NCBI RefSeq assembly: GCF_016093545.1
Contig: NZ_JADKYX010000002.1
Location: 248,001-312,000, forward strand
Reading direction: 5' to 3'
DNA: 64,000 nt
Source: Massilia rhizosphaerae
GTDB taxonomy: Bacteria; Pseudomonadota; Gammaproteobacteria; Burkholderiales; Burkholderiaceae_D
Under the pieces are notes generated by a model, which did no database searches, was not told where the DNA came from, and saw nothing but the letters and a program-made list of their open reading frames with translations. Shown piece after piece: positions 8,884-20,453 of this stretch. The position numbers and the translations under genes were made by a program. Numbering within the stretch: position 1 is the first letter of the stretch; the number at the start of each line of letters is the position of its first letter.

Positions 8884-9075
8884 ATGAAAAAGCCGACAAA
8901 ACCGCACAGCATGTCGATTACCCGATGGGTCTACCGGGCCTGGCTGCGTTCCCGGATCGACACCTACACCCGCAGCCTGCACGCGATCGCCGTCCAGCGC
9001 GAAAACGATTTTCACGCGGAACGCATCCTGCACCGCGCGATCTCGACAACCCGTTCCAAGCTTCAATCCCTGTAG
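8884..9075 (+). CDS. Small basic protein of unknown function
   Basis: A possible 63-residue product starting MKKPTKPHSM and rich in Arg, His and Ser, with an amphipathic helical look. The start at 8884 is chosen over the ATG at 8878 and the upstream one at 8833 because GAGG lies eight bases before it. Its 3' end overlaps the stop of the convergent ABC gene by 13 bp. I do not recognise the family. It may be non-coding. Confidence 0.4.
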   Translation: MKKPTKPHSMSITRWVYRAWLRSRIDTYTRSLHAIAVQRENDFHAERILHRAISTTRSKLQSL

Positions 9076-10535
9076 CGCCGGCGCGCCAGCAGGCGCTCGC
9101 CCAGCTCGAAGGCCGCCTGGGTCAGCAAGGCCAGCAGCGCGGCCGGGATCGCGCCCGCCAGCAGCATGTCGTTGTCGTTCAGCGCGAGACCCGTCGTGAT
9201 GCGCTCCCCGAAGCCGCCGGCGCCGATGAACGCGGCAATCGTCGCCGTGCCGACGCTCATCACGGCGGCCGTCTTGACGCCCGCCAGGATCGTCGGCGCG
9301 GCCAGCGGCAGCTCGACCTGGACCAGCGCCTGCCGCCGCGTGAGCCCCAGCGCCAGCGCCGCCGTGCGCAAGCCGGGCGGCACTTCCAGCAGCCCCGTGC
9401 ACGTATTGCGCACGATGGGCAGCAGCGCGTACGCGCACAGGGCGACGAGGGCCGGGACCGTGCCGATGCGGCCGAGCAGCGGGATCAGGATCGCCAGCAG
9501 GGCCAGCGACGGCACCGTCTGCAGCACGCCCGCCACGGCCAGCACGGCCTGGCGCAGGCGCGGCACGAGCGCGGCCACGATGCCGAGAGGAATGCCGGCG
9601 ACGCAGCCGAGCAGTACGGCGCATACGACCAGCAGCAGGTGCTGGCGCGCAAGATTGATAAAACCATTGCCGAAGGTTTTGGCGAGCAGGCCGTCGCGCG
9701 CGACGGACGGGGCATCATGGGTCAACCACGCCCGCGCGATTGCCGCGAAGCTTTGTCCATCCAGCTCGGCCGCCGCATTCATCGCGATCATGTCGTCCGC
9801 CTTGATCGTGCCCTCCAGCTTCTCGATGGCATGCCACGCCTGCGGAAAGCGCCGCGGCACGTCGAGGCGGTACAGCAGCACGGCATCGTAGCGGGGAAAA
9901 TAATGCTTGTCGTCGTCCAGCACGCGCAGGCCGTACTGGCGGATCTTGGCGTCCGTCGAATAGATGTCGATGGCGTCGACCTGGCGCTGGGCCAGCGCTT
10001 CATAGGCGATGCCGTGGTCGAGGCCGCGCGGTTGCTGCGGCAGGCCGTAGCGCCGCGCGAGACCGGGCCAGCCGTCCGCGCGGCCGAGGAATTCATGCGA
10101 CAGCCCGATCTTGAATGCCGGGTGCAGCGCCAGGTCGGACAGGCGGCGCAGCTTCGCATCGCCGCGCACGGCCAGCGCGTAGCCGTTGGAAAAGCCCAGC
10201 GGCACGGCCACGCCCAGGCCCAGCGGACGCAGCGCCGCGCGCATCGCGTCCAGCGACGTCGGCCGCGGATTCTTGAGGATCTCCAGGTCGATGGTGCCCA
10301 GGTATTCCGGATAAACGTCGATCGCGCCCGAACGCAGCGCGCCCAGCACGATCGCGGTATTGCCCAGCCCCTGCTTGTGCTCGGCCGGCCCCGTGCGCGC
10401 GGCAGTCTGCGTCAGGATCTCGCCCAGGATGTACGACTCGGTGAAGCGCTTCGAGCCCACGCGCAGCACGTCGTCGGCGTGGGCGGACGACAGGATGCCG
10501 GCGCAGGCGAGCACCAGCCAGGCGAATCTCAGCAT
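9063..10535 (-). CDS. Fused substrate-binding protein/permease of an OpuA-type ABC importer
   Basis: A 490-residue protein. A signal peptide (cut near residue 20, SSAHA) is followed by an OpuAC/ProX-like binding domain (about 25-290, with [13 protein letters not shown] and YPEYLGT) and a C-terminal six-TM ProW-like permease domain (about 300-485) with the EAA loop G-L-T-R-R-Q-A-L and the segment [16 protein letters not shown]. The start at 10535 overlaps the hutI stop by 7 bp, making it the last hut operon gene. Related binding proteins in hut loci import histidine or betaines, so histidine or urocanate uptake is the likely role. No ATP-binding subunit is encoded nearby. Confidence 0.88.
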   Translation of the reverse strand: MLRFAWLVLACAGILSSAHADDVLRVGSKRFTESYILGEILTQTAARTGPAEHKQGLGNTAIVLGALRSGAIDVYPEYLGTIDLEILKNPRPTSLDAMRAALRPLGLGVAVPLGFSNGYALAVRGDAKLRRLSDLALHPAFKIGLSHEFLGRADGWPGLARRYGLPQQPRGLDHGIAYEALAQRQVDAIDIYSTDAKIRQYGLRVLDDDKHYFPRYDAVLLYRLDVPRRFPQAWHAIEKLEGTIKADDMIAMNAAAELDGQSFAAIARAWLTHDAPSVARDGLLAKTFGNGFINLARQHLLLVVCAVLLGCVAGIPLGIVAALVPRLRQAVLAVAGVLQTVPSLALLAILIPLLGRIGTVPALVALCAYALLPIVRNTCTGLLEVPPGLRTAALALGLTRRQALVQVELPLAAPTILAGVKTAAVMSVGTATIAAFIGAGGFGERITTGLALNDNDMLLAGAIPAALLALLTQAAFELGERLLARRRYRD

Positions 10536-11749
10536 GCGGCGTCCGTGGGCGTGCGCCACACGCCCGCGTGGACGACGCCGCGGCACGGGTTCGCGCCGAT
10601 GGCGTAGGCCAGGTCGGCCGGGCGGGCGATGTCCCACAGCGCGAAGTCGGCGCGCTGCCCCGGCGCCAGGCAGCCGGTGTCCGTGCGGCCCAGCGCGCGC
10701 GCCGCGTTGACGGTCACGCCGCGCAGGGCTTCCAGCGGCGTCAGGCGCCACAGCGTGCACGCCATGTTCATCGCCAGCAGCAGCGACGTCATCGGCGACG
10801 TGCCCGGATTGCAGTCGGTGGCGACGGCCAGCGGCACACCCGCATCGCGCAACTGGGCCAGCGGCGGCATGCGCGTCTCGCGCAGGAAGTAATACGCGCC
10901 GGGCAGCAGCACGGCGACGGTGCCCGCGCGCGCCATCGCGGCCACGCCTTCGGGCGACAGCCATTCGAGGTGATCGGCCGACAACCCGCCGTAGCGCGCC
11001 ACGAGCGCCGCGCCGCCCTGGTCCGACAACTGCTCCGCGTGCAGCTTGACGGGCAGCCCGAGACGCCGCGCCACGTCGAACACGCGCGCCGTCTGGTCGT
11101 GCGAAAAGCCGATGCGCTCGCAGAACGCGTCGACGGCGTCGACGAGGCCTTGCGCCGCCAGCGCCGGCAGCATCCGGGTGCACAGCATGTCGACGTAATC
11201 GTCGGCGCGGCCCGCGTACTCGGGCGGCAGCGCGTGCGCGCCCAGGAACGTCGTCGTCACCGTCACCGGCAGCTGCGCGCCCACGCGGCGGGCCACGCGC
11301 AGCATCTTCGCCTCGGACTCCAGGTCGAGACCGTAGCCGGACTTGATCTCCAGGGTGGTGACGCCCTCGGCCAGCAGGGCGCGGATGCGCGGCAGGCTGG
11401 CCCGCAACAACTCGTCTTCGGACGCCGCGCGGGTGGCGCGCACCGTGGACATGATGCCGCCGCCCGCGCGCGCGATGTCTTCGTAGGTGGCGCCGTTCAG
11501 GCGCGCTTCCCATTCGTCGCTGCGGTTGCCCGCGTAGACGACGTGCGTGTGGCAGTCGACGAGGCCGGGCGTCAGCCACAGGCCGCCGCAATCGTGGGTG
11601 CGTGTGGCCGGCGGGGCGTCGCTGCGCGGCCCGACCCACGCGATGCGCCCGGCGCGCACCGCCACGGCGCCGTCCTCGACGATGCCGTAACCTTCCGTCA
11701 GCGTGGCCAGGCGCGCGTTCGCGTACAGGACGTCGACGGACTCACTCAT
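10529..11749 (-). CDS. hutI: Imidazolonepropionase
   Basis: Third step of histidine degradation: hydrolysis of 4-imidazolone-5-propanoate to N-formimidoyl-L-glutamate. The protein has 406 residues, normal length. Metal and substrate motifs of the amidohydrolase superfamily are visible: [13 protein letters not shown] near residue 60-70, [29 protein letters not shown] and the late Asp in [10 protein letters not shown]. The start overlaps hutD by 8 bp, and its stop overlaps the ABC gene, so translation is tightly coupled. Confidence 0.97.
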   Translation of the reverse strand: MSESVDVLYANARLATLTEGYGIVEDGAVAVRAGRIAWVGPRSDAPPATRTHDCGGLWLTPGLVDCHTHVVYAGNRSDEWEARLNGATYEDIARAGGGIMSTVRATRAASEDELLRASLPRIRALLAEGVTTLEIKSGYGLDLESEAKMLRVARRVGAQLPVTVTTTFLGAHALPPEYAGRADDYVDMLCTRMLPALAAQGLVDAVDAFCERIGFSHDQTARVFDVARRLGLPVKLHAEQLSDQGGAALVARYGGLSADHLEWLSPEGVAAMARAGTVAVLLPGAYYFLRETRMPPLAQLRDAGVPLAVATDCNPGTSPMTSLLLAMNMACTLWRLTPLEALRGVTVNAARALGRTDTGCLAPGQRADFALWDIARPADLAYAIGANPCRGVVHAGVWRTPTDAAC

Positions 11750-12359
11750 AGGCGCCGTCCTCGTCTTCGAGGTCGTTTTCGTCGTCGTAGTAATGGATGT
11801 CGACGATGAAGATGGCGCCCTGCTCCGCCCGCAGCTTCCACGACGTGTCCGGGTCGAGCACGACGGCGTCGAAGCGCACGAGGTTGATGCGCTGGTCGTC
11901 GCTGCACAGCTCCAGGCTGTCGCCTTCGGCCAGGAACAGCACGGTGACGTCGGCGCGCGCGACGAAGGTGGAATCGCCGTCCAGCTGGCGGCGGCCGAAA
12001 CGGTGCCAGCAGCGGTCCGTGCGCGTCATCACGTTGAAGTCCGTGCTGGGGCCGCGATTGAGCTTGGCGTCCACGCGCGCCTCGCCGTCGAAGGCGGCGA
12101 CCGGTTCCGCTTTCGACAGCAGGGTGGGCGCGCCGTCGATGTCGAGCGTCATGCCGTGGCCGTCCACGAGCACCAGCGTGCGCTCGACGCCGGGGAAGGC
12201 GGAGAACGGACCGTCGTTCGCGATCGTGGCCAGGCTCACGCGCCAGTCGAAGTCCTCGAAGCCGGCATCGGGCGGGAACACGGCGATCTCTGTGGTACTG
12301 CCGCCGCCGTTCTTCCACGATACCGGCTCGAGGCCTGCATACGGAATCAGCATCGTCAT
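11742..12359 (-). CDS. hutD: HutD family protein (Ves-like cupin)
   Basis: A 205-residue protein of the HutD/Ves bicupin family. HutD is needed for good growth on histidine in Pseudomonas and has been proposed to set an upper limit on hut activity; no enzyme activity is firmly established. The family opening [14 protein letters not shown] is at residues 12-25, with [11 protein letters not shown] soon after. The start at 12359 has a GAGG ribosome site eight bases upstream. The C-terminus is strongly acidic ([11 protein letters not shown]). Confidence 0.93.
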   Translation of the reverse strand: MTMLIPYAGLEPVSWKNGGGSTTEIAVFPPDAGFEDFDWRVSLATIANDGPFSAFPGVERTLVLVDGHGMTLDIDGAPTLLSKAEPVAAFDGEARVDAKLNRGPSTDFNVMTRTDRCWHRFGRRQLDGDSTFVARADVTVLFLAEGDSLELCSDDQRINLVRFDAVVLDPDTSWKLRAEQGAIFIVDIHYYDDENDLEDEDGAYE

Positions 12360-12384
12360 CGCTTGCACCTCATCGTCATGGGAA

Positions 12385-13758
12385 TCAATGTGCGTGCAGT
12401 GTACGCGCTGCGGCCTTGTAGCGCTGCGCAATCGCATCCTGCGCCTTGTGGCGGCCGCCCTGCACCACCCAGTGGCCGCCGGCCAGCACGTCGCGCACGA
12501 GGTTGTCGTTGCCGCTGAACAGGAAGCGGCCCAGCACCTCGTCCGCCGGCACGCCGTCCAGGTTCGGGTGCGCGCTGTCCAGCACGAGCAGGTCGGCGCG
12601 CCGGCCCTGCGCGAGCACGCCGAGGCGGCGCCCGGCCGCCTGCGCGCCGCCCGCCAGCGCCTGCTGCCACAGGAAGGCGGCCACGTCGCGCTGTCCGCCG
12701 CGGACGGCGACGTTGCGGCGCTGCTGCGCGAGCCGCTGGCCATATTCGAGCCAGCGCAATTCTTCGACCGGACTTTGCGACACGTGGCTGTCGCTGCCGA
12801 TGCCGAAGCGCCCGCCGGCCGCGATGTACGGCGCCAGCGGGAACAGGCCGTCGCCCAGGTTCGCTTCCGTCGTCGGGCACAGCCCCGCGACGGCGCCGCT
12901 GGCCGCGATCCGGTCGCGCTCCCCGTCGGACAGGTGGGTGGCATGCACGAAGCACCAGCGCGCGTCGACGTCGGCCTGGTGCATCAGGTAATCGACGGGC
13001 CGCATGCCGGTCGCCTCCACGCACTGCGCCACTTCGAGCTGCTGCTCCGCGATGTGGATGTGCAGCGGCCGTCCGGCCGGCAGTCCCTGCACCAGCTCGC
13101 GCAACTGGCCGGCCGACACGGCGCGCAGCGAATGCGGCGCCGCGCCCACTTCCAGCTGGGGGCCGCGCAGCGGTTCCAGCGCCTCGACGATGCGCAGCAC
13201 GTGGGCCGGATCCGTGCGGAAGCGTTCCTGGTCCTGCCGCAACGGCGTGTCGCGGAAACCCGCGTACGCATACATCACGGGCAGCAAGGTCACGCCGATG
13301 CCCGCTTCGCGCGCAGCCTGGGCGATGCGCTGCGCCGTCTCGGCCGGGTTGCCGTAGACGTGGCCGCCCGGCGCCCGGTGGACGTAATGAAATTCGCAGA
13401 CGGCCGTGTAGCCATGGCGCAGGCATTCGGCGTACAGCTGCGCGGCCACGGCTTCCATCTGCTCGGGCGTGATGCGGTTGGCGATGCGGTACATCAGGTC
13501 GCGCCACGTCCAGAAGCTGTCCGGGCCGCGGTTGGATCCACCTTCCGCCCTTTCGGTCAAACCGGCGAAAGCGCGCTGGAAAGCGTGCGAATGCAGGTTG
13601 ATCATGCCCGGCAGGACGTAGTCGGCGCGCGCCACGCCGGGCGGCGCAGAAGCGTCCGGCGCGACCTGCGTCAGGTCGCCGCGCGCGTCCCATTCGAGCA
13701 GCACGTCCCGGTGCCAGCCTTCGGCCAGCAGGGCGTGGCGCGCGAACAGGGCGCTCAT
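12385..13758 (-). CDS. hutF: Formimidoylglutamate deiminase
   Basis: Converts N-formimidoyl-L-glutamate to N-formyl-L-glutamate plus ammonia, the Pseudomonas-type branch of histidine degradation. The protein has 457 residues. Amidohydrolase signatures are the metal-binding NLHSHAFQRA (about residue 55), the FHY segment, the HIAEQ segment, FVHATHL and the GSDSHVSQSP segment holding the catalytic Asp. The start at 13758 overlaps the hutG stop by four bases (ATGA). Confidence 0.96.
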   Translation of the reverse strand: MSALFARHALLAEGWHRDVLLEWDARGDLTQVAPDASAPPGVARADYVLPGMINLHSHAFQRAFAGLTERAEGGSNRGPDSFWTWRDLMYRIANRITPEQMEAVAAQLYAECLRHGYTAVCEFHYVHRAPGGHVYGNPAETAQRIAQAAREAGIGVTLLPVMYAYAGFRDTPLRQDQERFRTDPAHVLRIVEALEPLRGPQLEVGAAPHSLRAVSAGQLRELVQGLPAGRPLHIHIAEQQLEVAQCVEATGMRPVDYLMHQADVDARWCFVHATHLSDGERDRIAASGAVAGLCPTTEANLGDGLFPLAPYIAAGGRFGIGSDSHVSQSPVEELRWLEYGQRLAQQRRNVAVRGGQRDVAAFLWQQALAGGAQAAGRRLGVLAQGRRADLLVLDSAHPNLDGVPADEVLGRFLFSGNDNLVRDVLAGGHWVVQGGRHKAQDAIAQRYKAAARTLHAH

Positions 13759-14567
13759 GGGCGTCCTCCTGCATGCCCTCCCGCGCGCGCCCACGCGATG
13801 GCATCCTCGAGAAACTCGCGCAGCAGCGGCTGCACCTTGCCGGCGACGTCGGGCCGGTAGTCGAACGGCGGCGCCTCGTCCATGTACAGGCACTGGCACA
13901 TCTCGAGCTGGATCGCGTGCACGCCGGCCGCAGGGTCGCCGTAGAAGCGCGTGATGTGGCCGCCCTTGAAGCGACCGTTGAAGACGAAGGCGAAACGGTC
14001 CTGCGATTCGGCCACGCGCATCATCTCGCCCTGCAGCTGCAGCGAGCACGAACGGCCGTCGGCCGTGCCGAAGTTCAGGTCGGGCAGGCGCCCTTCGAAA
14101 AAGCGCGGGACGACGGACGCGATCGAATGCGCGTCCCACAGCACGACCTGGCCGTGCCGCGCCAGCAGGCGATCGAGCTCCGCGCGCAGCTGGCGGTGGT
14201 ACGGGCGCCAATACGTCTCGAGGCGGCGCTCGATCTCGTCGGCGTCCGGCTCCTGGCCGGGCAGGTACAGGCGTTCGCGTCCGAACGTGTCGACGGGGCA
14301 CAGGCGCGTCGTGTCCTGGCCCGGGTACAGGTTCGTGTCCTCGGGCGGGCGGTTCAGGTCGACCACGTAGCGCGACCAGCGCGCCGACAGGGTCGATGCG
14401 CCGAGGCTGTCCGCGAACGCGTACAGGTCGGGCAGGTGCCAGTCCGTGTCGGCCCGGGCCTGCGCGCACGGCGCCATGCGCGCCGCGATATCGTCGGGGA
14501 TGTCGGTGCCGGCATGGGGCATCGACAGCAGCAGCGGCACCGAACCCGCCTTGAACCTGAAATCCAT
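13755..14567 (-). CDS. hutG: N-formylglutamate deformylase (amidohydrolase)
   Basis: Final step: N-formyl-L-glutamate to L-glutamate and formate. The protein has 270 residues. It shows the N-formylglutamate amidohydrolase features: SMPHAGTDIPD near residues 14-25, the DTDWH-type segment (TDWHLPDLY), a YVVDLNRPPED loop, LWDAHSI and the C-terminal GGHITRFYG. It ends inside the hutF start (ATGA) and lies 16 bp after hutH, all on one transcript. Confidence 0.96.
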   Translation of the reverse strand: MDFRFKAGSVPLLLSMPHAGTDIPDDIAARMAPCAQARADTDWHLPDLYAFADSLGASTLSARWSRYVVDLNRPPEDTNLYPGQDTTRLCPVDTFGRERLYLPGQEPDADEIERRLETYWRPYHRQLRAELDRLLARHGQVVLWDAHSIASVVPRFFEGRLPDLNFGTADGRSCSLQLQGEMMRVAESQDRFAFVFNGRFKGGHITRFYGDPAAGVHAIQLEMCQCLYMDEAPPFDYRPDVAGKVQPLLREFLEDAIAWARAGGHAGGRP

Positions 14568-14583
14568 TGCGTTTCCTGTCCTT

Positions 14584-16125
14584 TCAGTGCAGTGCGGCGA
14601 ACAAGTCCTTGCACGCGGCCGACAGCTCGCCCTCCATCACCATCCGGCGCGCCGCCTCGATGTCCGGCGCGAAGAAGCGGTCTTCGTCGAATGCCTTCAC
14701 GTGCTCGCGCAATTTTGCATGAACATGTTCCAGGTGGCTAGAACTCGTCAGCGGGCGGTGGAATTCGATCCCCTGCGCCGCCGCCAGCAGCTCGATGCCG
14801 ACGATGACACCCGTATTGTGCGCCATCTGGCCGAGACGGCGCGCCGCGAAGGTCGCCATGCTCACGTGGTCTTCCTGGTTCGCGGACGTCGGCAGGCTGT
14901 CGACGCTGGCCGGATGCGCCAGCGACTTGTTTTCCGACGCCAGCGCGGCCGCCGTCACGTGGGCGATCATGAAGCCGGAGTTGACGCCCGGCTCGCGCAC
15001 GAGGAAAGGCGGCAGGCCGGACAGGGTGGCGTCGATCAGCAGCGCGATGCGGCGCTCGGCCAGGGCGCCGATCTCGGCGATGGCCAGCGCCAGGGTGTCG
15101 GCGGCGAACGCGACAGGTTCCGCGTGGAAATTCCCGCCGGAAATCACTTCGCCGGTGTCCGGGAACACGAGCGGATTGTCGGTGACGGCATTCGATTCGA
15201 CCAGCAGGGTGCGGCCGGCCTGGGCGATCAAGTCCATCACGGCGCCCATCACCTGCGGCTGGCAGCGCAGGCTGTACGGGTCCTGCACGCGCTCGTCGCC
15301 GACGAGGTGCGACGCGCGGATCGCGCTGCCCGCCACCAGTTCCCGATAAATCTTCGCCGCCGCGATCTGGCCCGGCTGGCCGCGCACCGCGTGCACGCGC
15401 GGGTCGAACGGGGCGTCGCTGCCGCGCGCGGCGTCCAGCGACAGGCTGCCCGTCACCATCGCCGCTTCCAGCAGGCGCTCGGCCAGGAACAGGCCGTGCA
15501 GCGCCAGCGCCGTCGACACCTGCGTGCCGTTGATCAGGGCCAGGCCCTCCTTCGCCGCCAGCACGACCGGCGCGATGCCGGCCGCGTCCAGCGCGGTGCG
15601 GGCGTCCATGATCTCTCCGCGCATGCGCACCTGGCCGACGCCCAGCAGCGCGAGCGTCATGTGCGCCAGCGGCGCGAGGTCGCCGGACGCGCCGACGGAA
15701 CCCTGGCACGGAATCGCGGGCATGATGCCGGCGTTGTACAGGGCGATCAGCGTGTCGACGATCAGCGTGCGCACGCCGGAATAGCCGCGCGCAAGGCTGC
15801 CGATCTTGGTCAGCAGGATCAGGCGCACGACGTGGTCCGGCAGCAGCTCGCCGGTGCCGACCGCATGCGACAGGATCAGGTTGCGCTGCAGCTGCTCGAG
15901 CTGGTCCGCCGGGATGTGGCGCTTGGCCAGGATGCCGAAGCCGGTGTTGATGCCGTAGGCCGGATCGCCCTTGGCGACGATGGCTTGCACGGTCGCGGCC
16001 GACGTCGCGATGGCGGCATAGGCCTCCGGTGCCAGCGTGAGCCGGCCGGGCGTGCCCCAGGCCGTGCGCAGGTCGGTCAGCGACAGGGCGCCGGGGTTGA
16101 GGGTCAGGTGGTGGTCTTGGGTCAT
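14584..16125 (-). CDS. hutH: Histidine ammonia-lyase
   Basis: First step: L-histidine to trans-urocanate and ammonia. The protein has 513 residues, full length. The MIO prosthetic group forms from the Ala-Ser-Gly triad at residues 146-148 ([14 protein letters not shown]). The active-site loop Tyr (YGINTGFG) is at about residue 58. NAVTDNPL and [10 protein letters not shown] motifs are present. It lies 25 bp downstream of hutU and 16 bp upstream of hutG. Confidence 0.98.
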   Translation of the reverse strand: MTQDHHLTLNPGALSLTDLRTAWGTPGRLTLAPEAYAAIATSAATVQAIVAKGDPAYGINTGFGILAKRHIPADQLEQLQRNLILSHAVGTGELLPDHVVRLILLTKIGSLARGYSGVRTLIVDTLIALYNAGIMPAIPCQGSVGASGDLAPLAHMTLALLGVGQVRMRGEIMDARTALDAAGIAPVVLAAKEGLALINGTQVSTALALHGLFLAERLLEAAMVTGSLSLDAARGSDAPFDPRVHAVRGQPGQIAAAKIYRELVAGSAIRASHLVGDERVQDPYSLRCQPQVMGAVMDLIAQAGRTLLVESNAVTDNPLVFPDTGEVISGGNFHAEPVAFAADTLALAIAEIGALAERRIALLIDATLSGLPPFLVREPGVNSGFMIAHVTAAALASENKSLAHPASVDSLPTSANQEDHVSMATFAARRLGQMAHNTGVIVGIELLAAAQGIEFHRPLTSSSHLEHVHAKLREHVKAFDEDRFFAPDIEAARRMVMEGELSAACKDLFAALH

Positions 16126-16150
16126 GATGTTATGGTGGCTATGTGCTGTC

Positions 16151-17857
<1,707 letters not shown>

Positions 17858-17916
17858 GTTGGACTCCTCGAAAAGGATGCGCGGGACGAAGCAATGCCCG
17901 CTTTCCAGACAGTCTA

Positions 17917-17932
17917 AGTTGTCTATACAACT
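17917..17932. promoter_or_regulatory. Palindromic HutC-type operator upstream of hutU
   Basis: AGTTGTCTATACAACT has perfect 6-bp arms (AGTTGT/ACAACT) around CTAT. It shares the TTGT-N4-ACAA core with known HutC sites of gammaproteobacteria. It lies 60 bp upstream of the hutU start and ends four bases from the amidohydrolase stop, so it should control hutU-H-G-F-D-I-ABC through the HutC repressor encoded at 23944-24663. Confidence 0.8.
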
Positions 17933-17935
17933 ACG

Positions 17936-19633
17936 TCAACCCACGCGGCGTGGGCGGGTTATTTTTTTTTGCCAGACCTGCCGTCCGCCGACCCACGTTT
18001 GCAGCACGCCGATCTTGTGGATGTCGTACGGCGACATCTTGAACAAGTCCTGGTCGACGACGATGAAGTCGGCGTATTTGCCGACTTCGAGCGAGCCTAG
18101 CGCTTTTTCCTGATGGCCGGCGTACGCCGCGTCGAGCGTGAAGCAGCGGAACGCTTCCTTGAGCGACATCGCCTGTTCTGGATACCAGCCGGCGATCGGG
18201 TTGCCGGCCGCGTCCTGGCGCGTGACGGCCGCGTGGATGCCGAAGAACGGGTTCGGCGACTCGACGGGAAAATCCGAGCCGCACGCGATGCGCGAGCCCT
18301 GCGCCAGGAACGAGCGCCACGCGTACGCGCCCTTCATGCGTTCCGGGCCGATGCGCTGCTCCGCCATATTCCTGTCGGACGTCGCGTGCGTCGGCTGCAT
18401 CGACGGGATGATGCCGACGCGCTTGAAGCGCGGGATGTCGGCCGGCGCGACGACCTGGGCGTGCTCGATGCGGTGGCGCAGCGCCGCGCCGTGATGGGCC
18501 GGGATCTCCTTGGCGAAGGCGTCGAGGATCTGGCGGTTGTCGGCGTCGCCGATCGCGTGCACGTTGACCTGGTAGCCCTTTCGCATGGCCTTGGCGATCA
18601 TCGCGTCGATCTCCTCGTTCGAATGGAACAGCAGGCCGTGCGAATGCGGGTCGTCCGTGTACGGCGCCAGCAGCGCGGCGCCGCGGCTGCCCAGGGCGCC
18701 GTCGGCGTACAGCTTCACGGCGCGCAGCGCGTACATGTCGTGGGCGTAGCCGATCAGCGGGCCGTTGTTCGACAACCGGTCGAAGTCGGCGCCGGTGCCA
18801 CCGATCATCGCGTAGATGCGCGCCGTCAGCTTGCCGTGGTCGGCATAGTCGCGGTACAGGCGGTCCTGGCCGACCTTGACGCCCGCGTCGTGCGCGCCCG
18901 TAAGGCCGACGCTGGCCATCTTGTCCAGCGCGCGGTCGAGCATCGTGCGGGCTTCCTGCCCGGTCGGCTGCGGCAGAACCTTGTAGACCATCGCCTGCGC
19001 CGCGTCGACCAGCACGCCCGTCGCGTGGCCGGCGGCGTCGCGCACGATCTTGCCGCCGGCGGGGTCGGGCGTCGTGTCCGTGATGCCGGCCAGCGCCAGC
19101 GCGCGGCCGTTGGCCCAGCCGGCGTGGCCGTCGACGCGCTCGAGCCAGACAGGCCGGTCGGCCACGGCGCCGTCGAGTTCCCGCGCCGTCGGGAAGCGGC
19201 CCAGCTTCCAGTTCTCCTGGTTCCAGCCGCGCCCGCGCACCCACGCGGCGCCGGCGTTGGCGCGCGCGTAGTCGCGGATGGCGGCCAGCGCCTGCGGCAG
19301 CGACGTCGTGGCCGACAGGTCGAGCTGCATCAGCATCTCGCCCAGGCCGAACACGTGGCCATGCGCATCGATGAGGCCGGGCAGCACGGTGCGGCCGGCC
19401 ATGTCGACGTGCCTGGCTTGCGGGGCCTTGGTTGCCACGTCGGACGCGGAGCCGACGGCGACGATGCGGCCGGCATCGTCGAACGCGAGGGCCGCGAACT
19501 GGACGACGTCGCCCTTGGCGTTCAGCGTGTAGCCGTTGGCGTTGTCGATGACGGTGGTGGCGTGGGCCGTGGCCGCGAAGGCGAGGGCCAGGGCAATGAG
19601 GGTGGGCCTTGCTTGCTTGTGGCGCAGGCGCAT
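17936..19633 (-). CDS. Exported amidohydrolase (YtcJ-like, amidohydrolase_3 family)
   Basis: A 565-residue metal-dependent hydrolase. A Sec signal peptide (about residues 1-26, ending ATAHA) suggests periplasmic location. Family motifs are the metal-site LPGLIDAHGHVFGLG (about residue 90), KLYADGALGSRGA, VNVHAIGD, RHRIEHAQV and the late catalytic Asp region SRIACGSDFPVESPNP. The substrate is unknown; YtcJ relatives act on amide or N-acyl bonds. It ends immediately before the hut operator, on the same strand as the hut operon, but the operator and a promoter gap make it a separate unit. Confidence 0.9.
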   Translation of the reverse strand: MRLRHKQARPTLIALALAFAATAHATTVIDNANGYTLNAKGDVVQFAALAFDDAGRIVAVGSASDVATKAPQARHVDMAGRTVLPGLIDAHGHVFGLGEMLMQLDLSATTSLPQALAAIRDYARANAGAAWVRGRGWNQENWKLGRFPTARELDGAVADRPVWLERVDGHAGWANGRALALAGITDTTPDPAGGKIVRDAAGHATGVLVDAAQAMVYKVLPQPTGQEARTMLDRALDKMASVGLTGAHDAGVKVGQDRLYRDYADHGKLTARIYAMIGGTGADFDRLSNNGPLIGYAHDMYALRAVKLYADGALGSRGAALLAPYTDDPHSHGLLFHSNEEIDAMIAKAMRKGYQVNVHAIGDADNRQILDAFAKEIPAHHGAALRHRIEHAQVVAPADIPRFKRVGIIPSMQPTHATSDRNMAEQRIGPERMKGAYAWRSFLAQGSRIACGSDFPVESPNPFFGIHAAVTRQDAAGNPIAGWYPEQAMSLKEAFRCFTLDAAYAGHQEKALGSLEVGKYADFIVVDQDLFKMSPYDIHKIGVLQTWVGGRQVWQKKITRPRRVG

Positions 19634-19670
19634 CGGGGGTCTCCGTTTTGGGTTGCCGATGAACCGGGTT

Positions 19671-19748
19671 GCGGTTCGATCGCAAGAAACAGAGTGTATC
19701 GAAATTTACATTGTGGTCAATCGCCGGGCCGCGGTTCGACCGCAAGAA
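19671..19748. repeat. Two 18-bp direct repeats exactly 60 bp apart, each internally palindromic
   Basis: GCGGTTCGATCGCAAGAA at 19671-19688 and GCGGTTCGACCGCAAGAA at 19731-19748 differ at one base. Each has inverted arms (for example GCGGT-TCG-ACCGC in the second). They lie in the divergent promoter region between the amidohydrolase and the GST gene, a plausible position for a regulator bound to one helix face. Confidence 0.7.
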
Positions 19749-19807
19749 CCGGAGGGTGCGGCGCGGCGCGTGCTGGTCCAATCATGGCTCAACCACTGGA
19801 GACCGTG

Positions 19808-20446
19808 ATGCTCACCCTGTACGATTACCTGCCCTCCCAGAACGCCTGGAAGGTCCGCCTGCTGCTGAACCACCTCGACATCCCGTACCGCACGGAGATC
19901 GTGCGCATCTTCGAAGGCGAAGGCCAGCGTGCCGGGTTCCTGGCCGTGAGCCCGACCGGCGCCGTGCCCGCGCTGCGCCTGCCCGACGGCCGCGCGCTGG
20001 CCGAGTCGAACGCCATCCTGACGTATCTGGCGCACGGCACGCCGTATTCGCCGGCCGATCCGTTCGACCAGGCGAAGGTGCAACAATGGCTGTCGTTCGA
20101 GCAGGACCACGTGGCGTCGATCGCCACGTTGCGCCACTGGACGCTGACGGGCAAGCTGGCGCGGCGCGCGCCGGCGCTGGTCGAACGCCTGCGCGTCGTC
20201 GCGCACAAGGCGCTGGCGATCCTCGAGCGCGAACTGGCGCCGCGCCCGTTCATCGCGGGCGCCACGTACACGATCGCCGACATGTCGCTGTTCGCCTACG
20301 TCCACCGGGCGGACGAAGCGGGACTGGCGTTGGCCGACCATCCCCACGTCGTCCGCTGGATCGAACGCGTGCGCGCCCAGCCGGGCTTCCTGGGCACCGT
20401 CTACCCGTACTCGATCGACCCGTTCTCGGGCGGCGAGCTGCCTTAG
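19808..20446 (+). CDS. Glutathione S-transferase family protein
   Basis: A 212-residue cytosolic protein with an N-terminal thioredoxin-like GST domain (about residues 1-80, with SPTGAVPALRLPDGRALAESNAIL) and a C-terminal all-helical domain (about 90-200, with FIAGATYTIADMSLFAYVHRA). The start at 19808 is preferred to 19784 because GGAG lies about seven bases before it and MLTLYDY is the family beginning. The first-strand active-site position reads S-Q-N-A-W, suggesting a Ser-type enzyme. The substrate is unknown. It is divergent from the amidohydrolase. Confidence 0.9.
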   Translation: MLTLYDYLPSQNAWKVRLLLNHLDIPYRTEIVRIFEGEGQRAGFLAVSPTGAVPALRLPDGRALAESNAILTYLAHGTPYSPADPFDQAKVQQWLSFEQDHVASIATLRHWTLTGKLARRAPALVERLRVVAHKALAILERELAPRPFIAGATYTIADMSLFAYVHRADEAGLALADHPHVVRWIERVRAQPGFLGTVYPYSIDPFSGGELP

Positions 20447-20453
20447 GGCGCGT

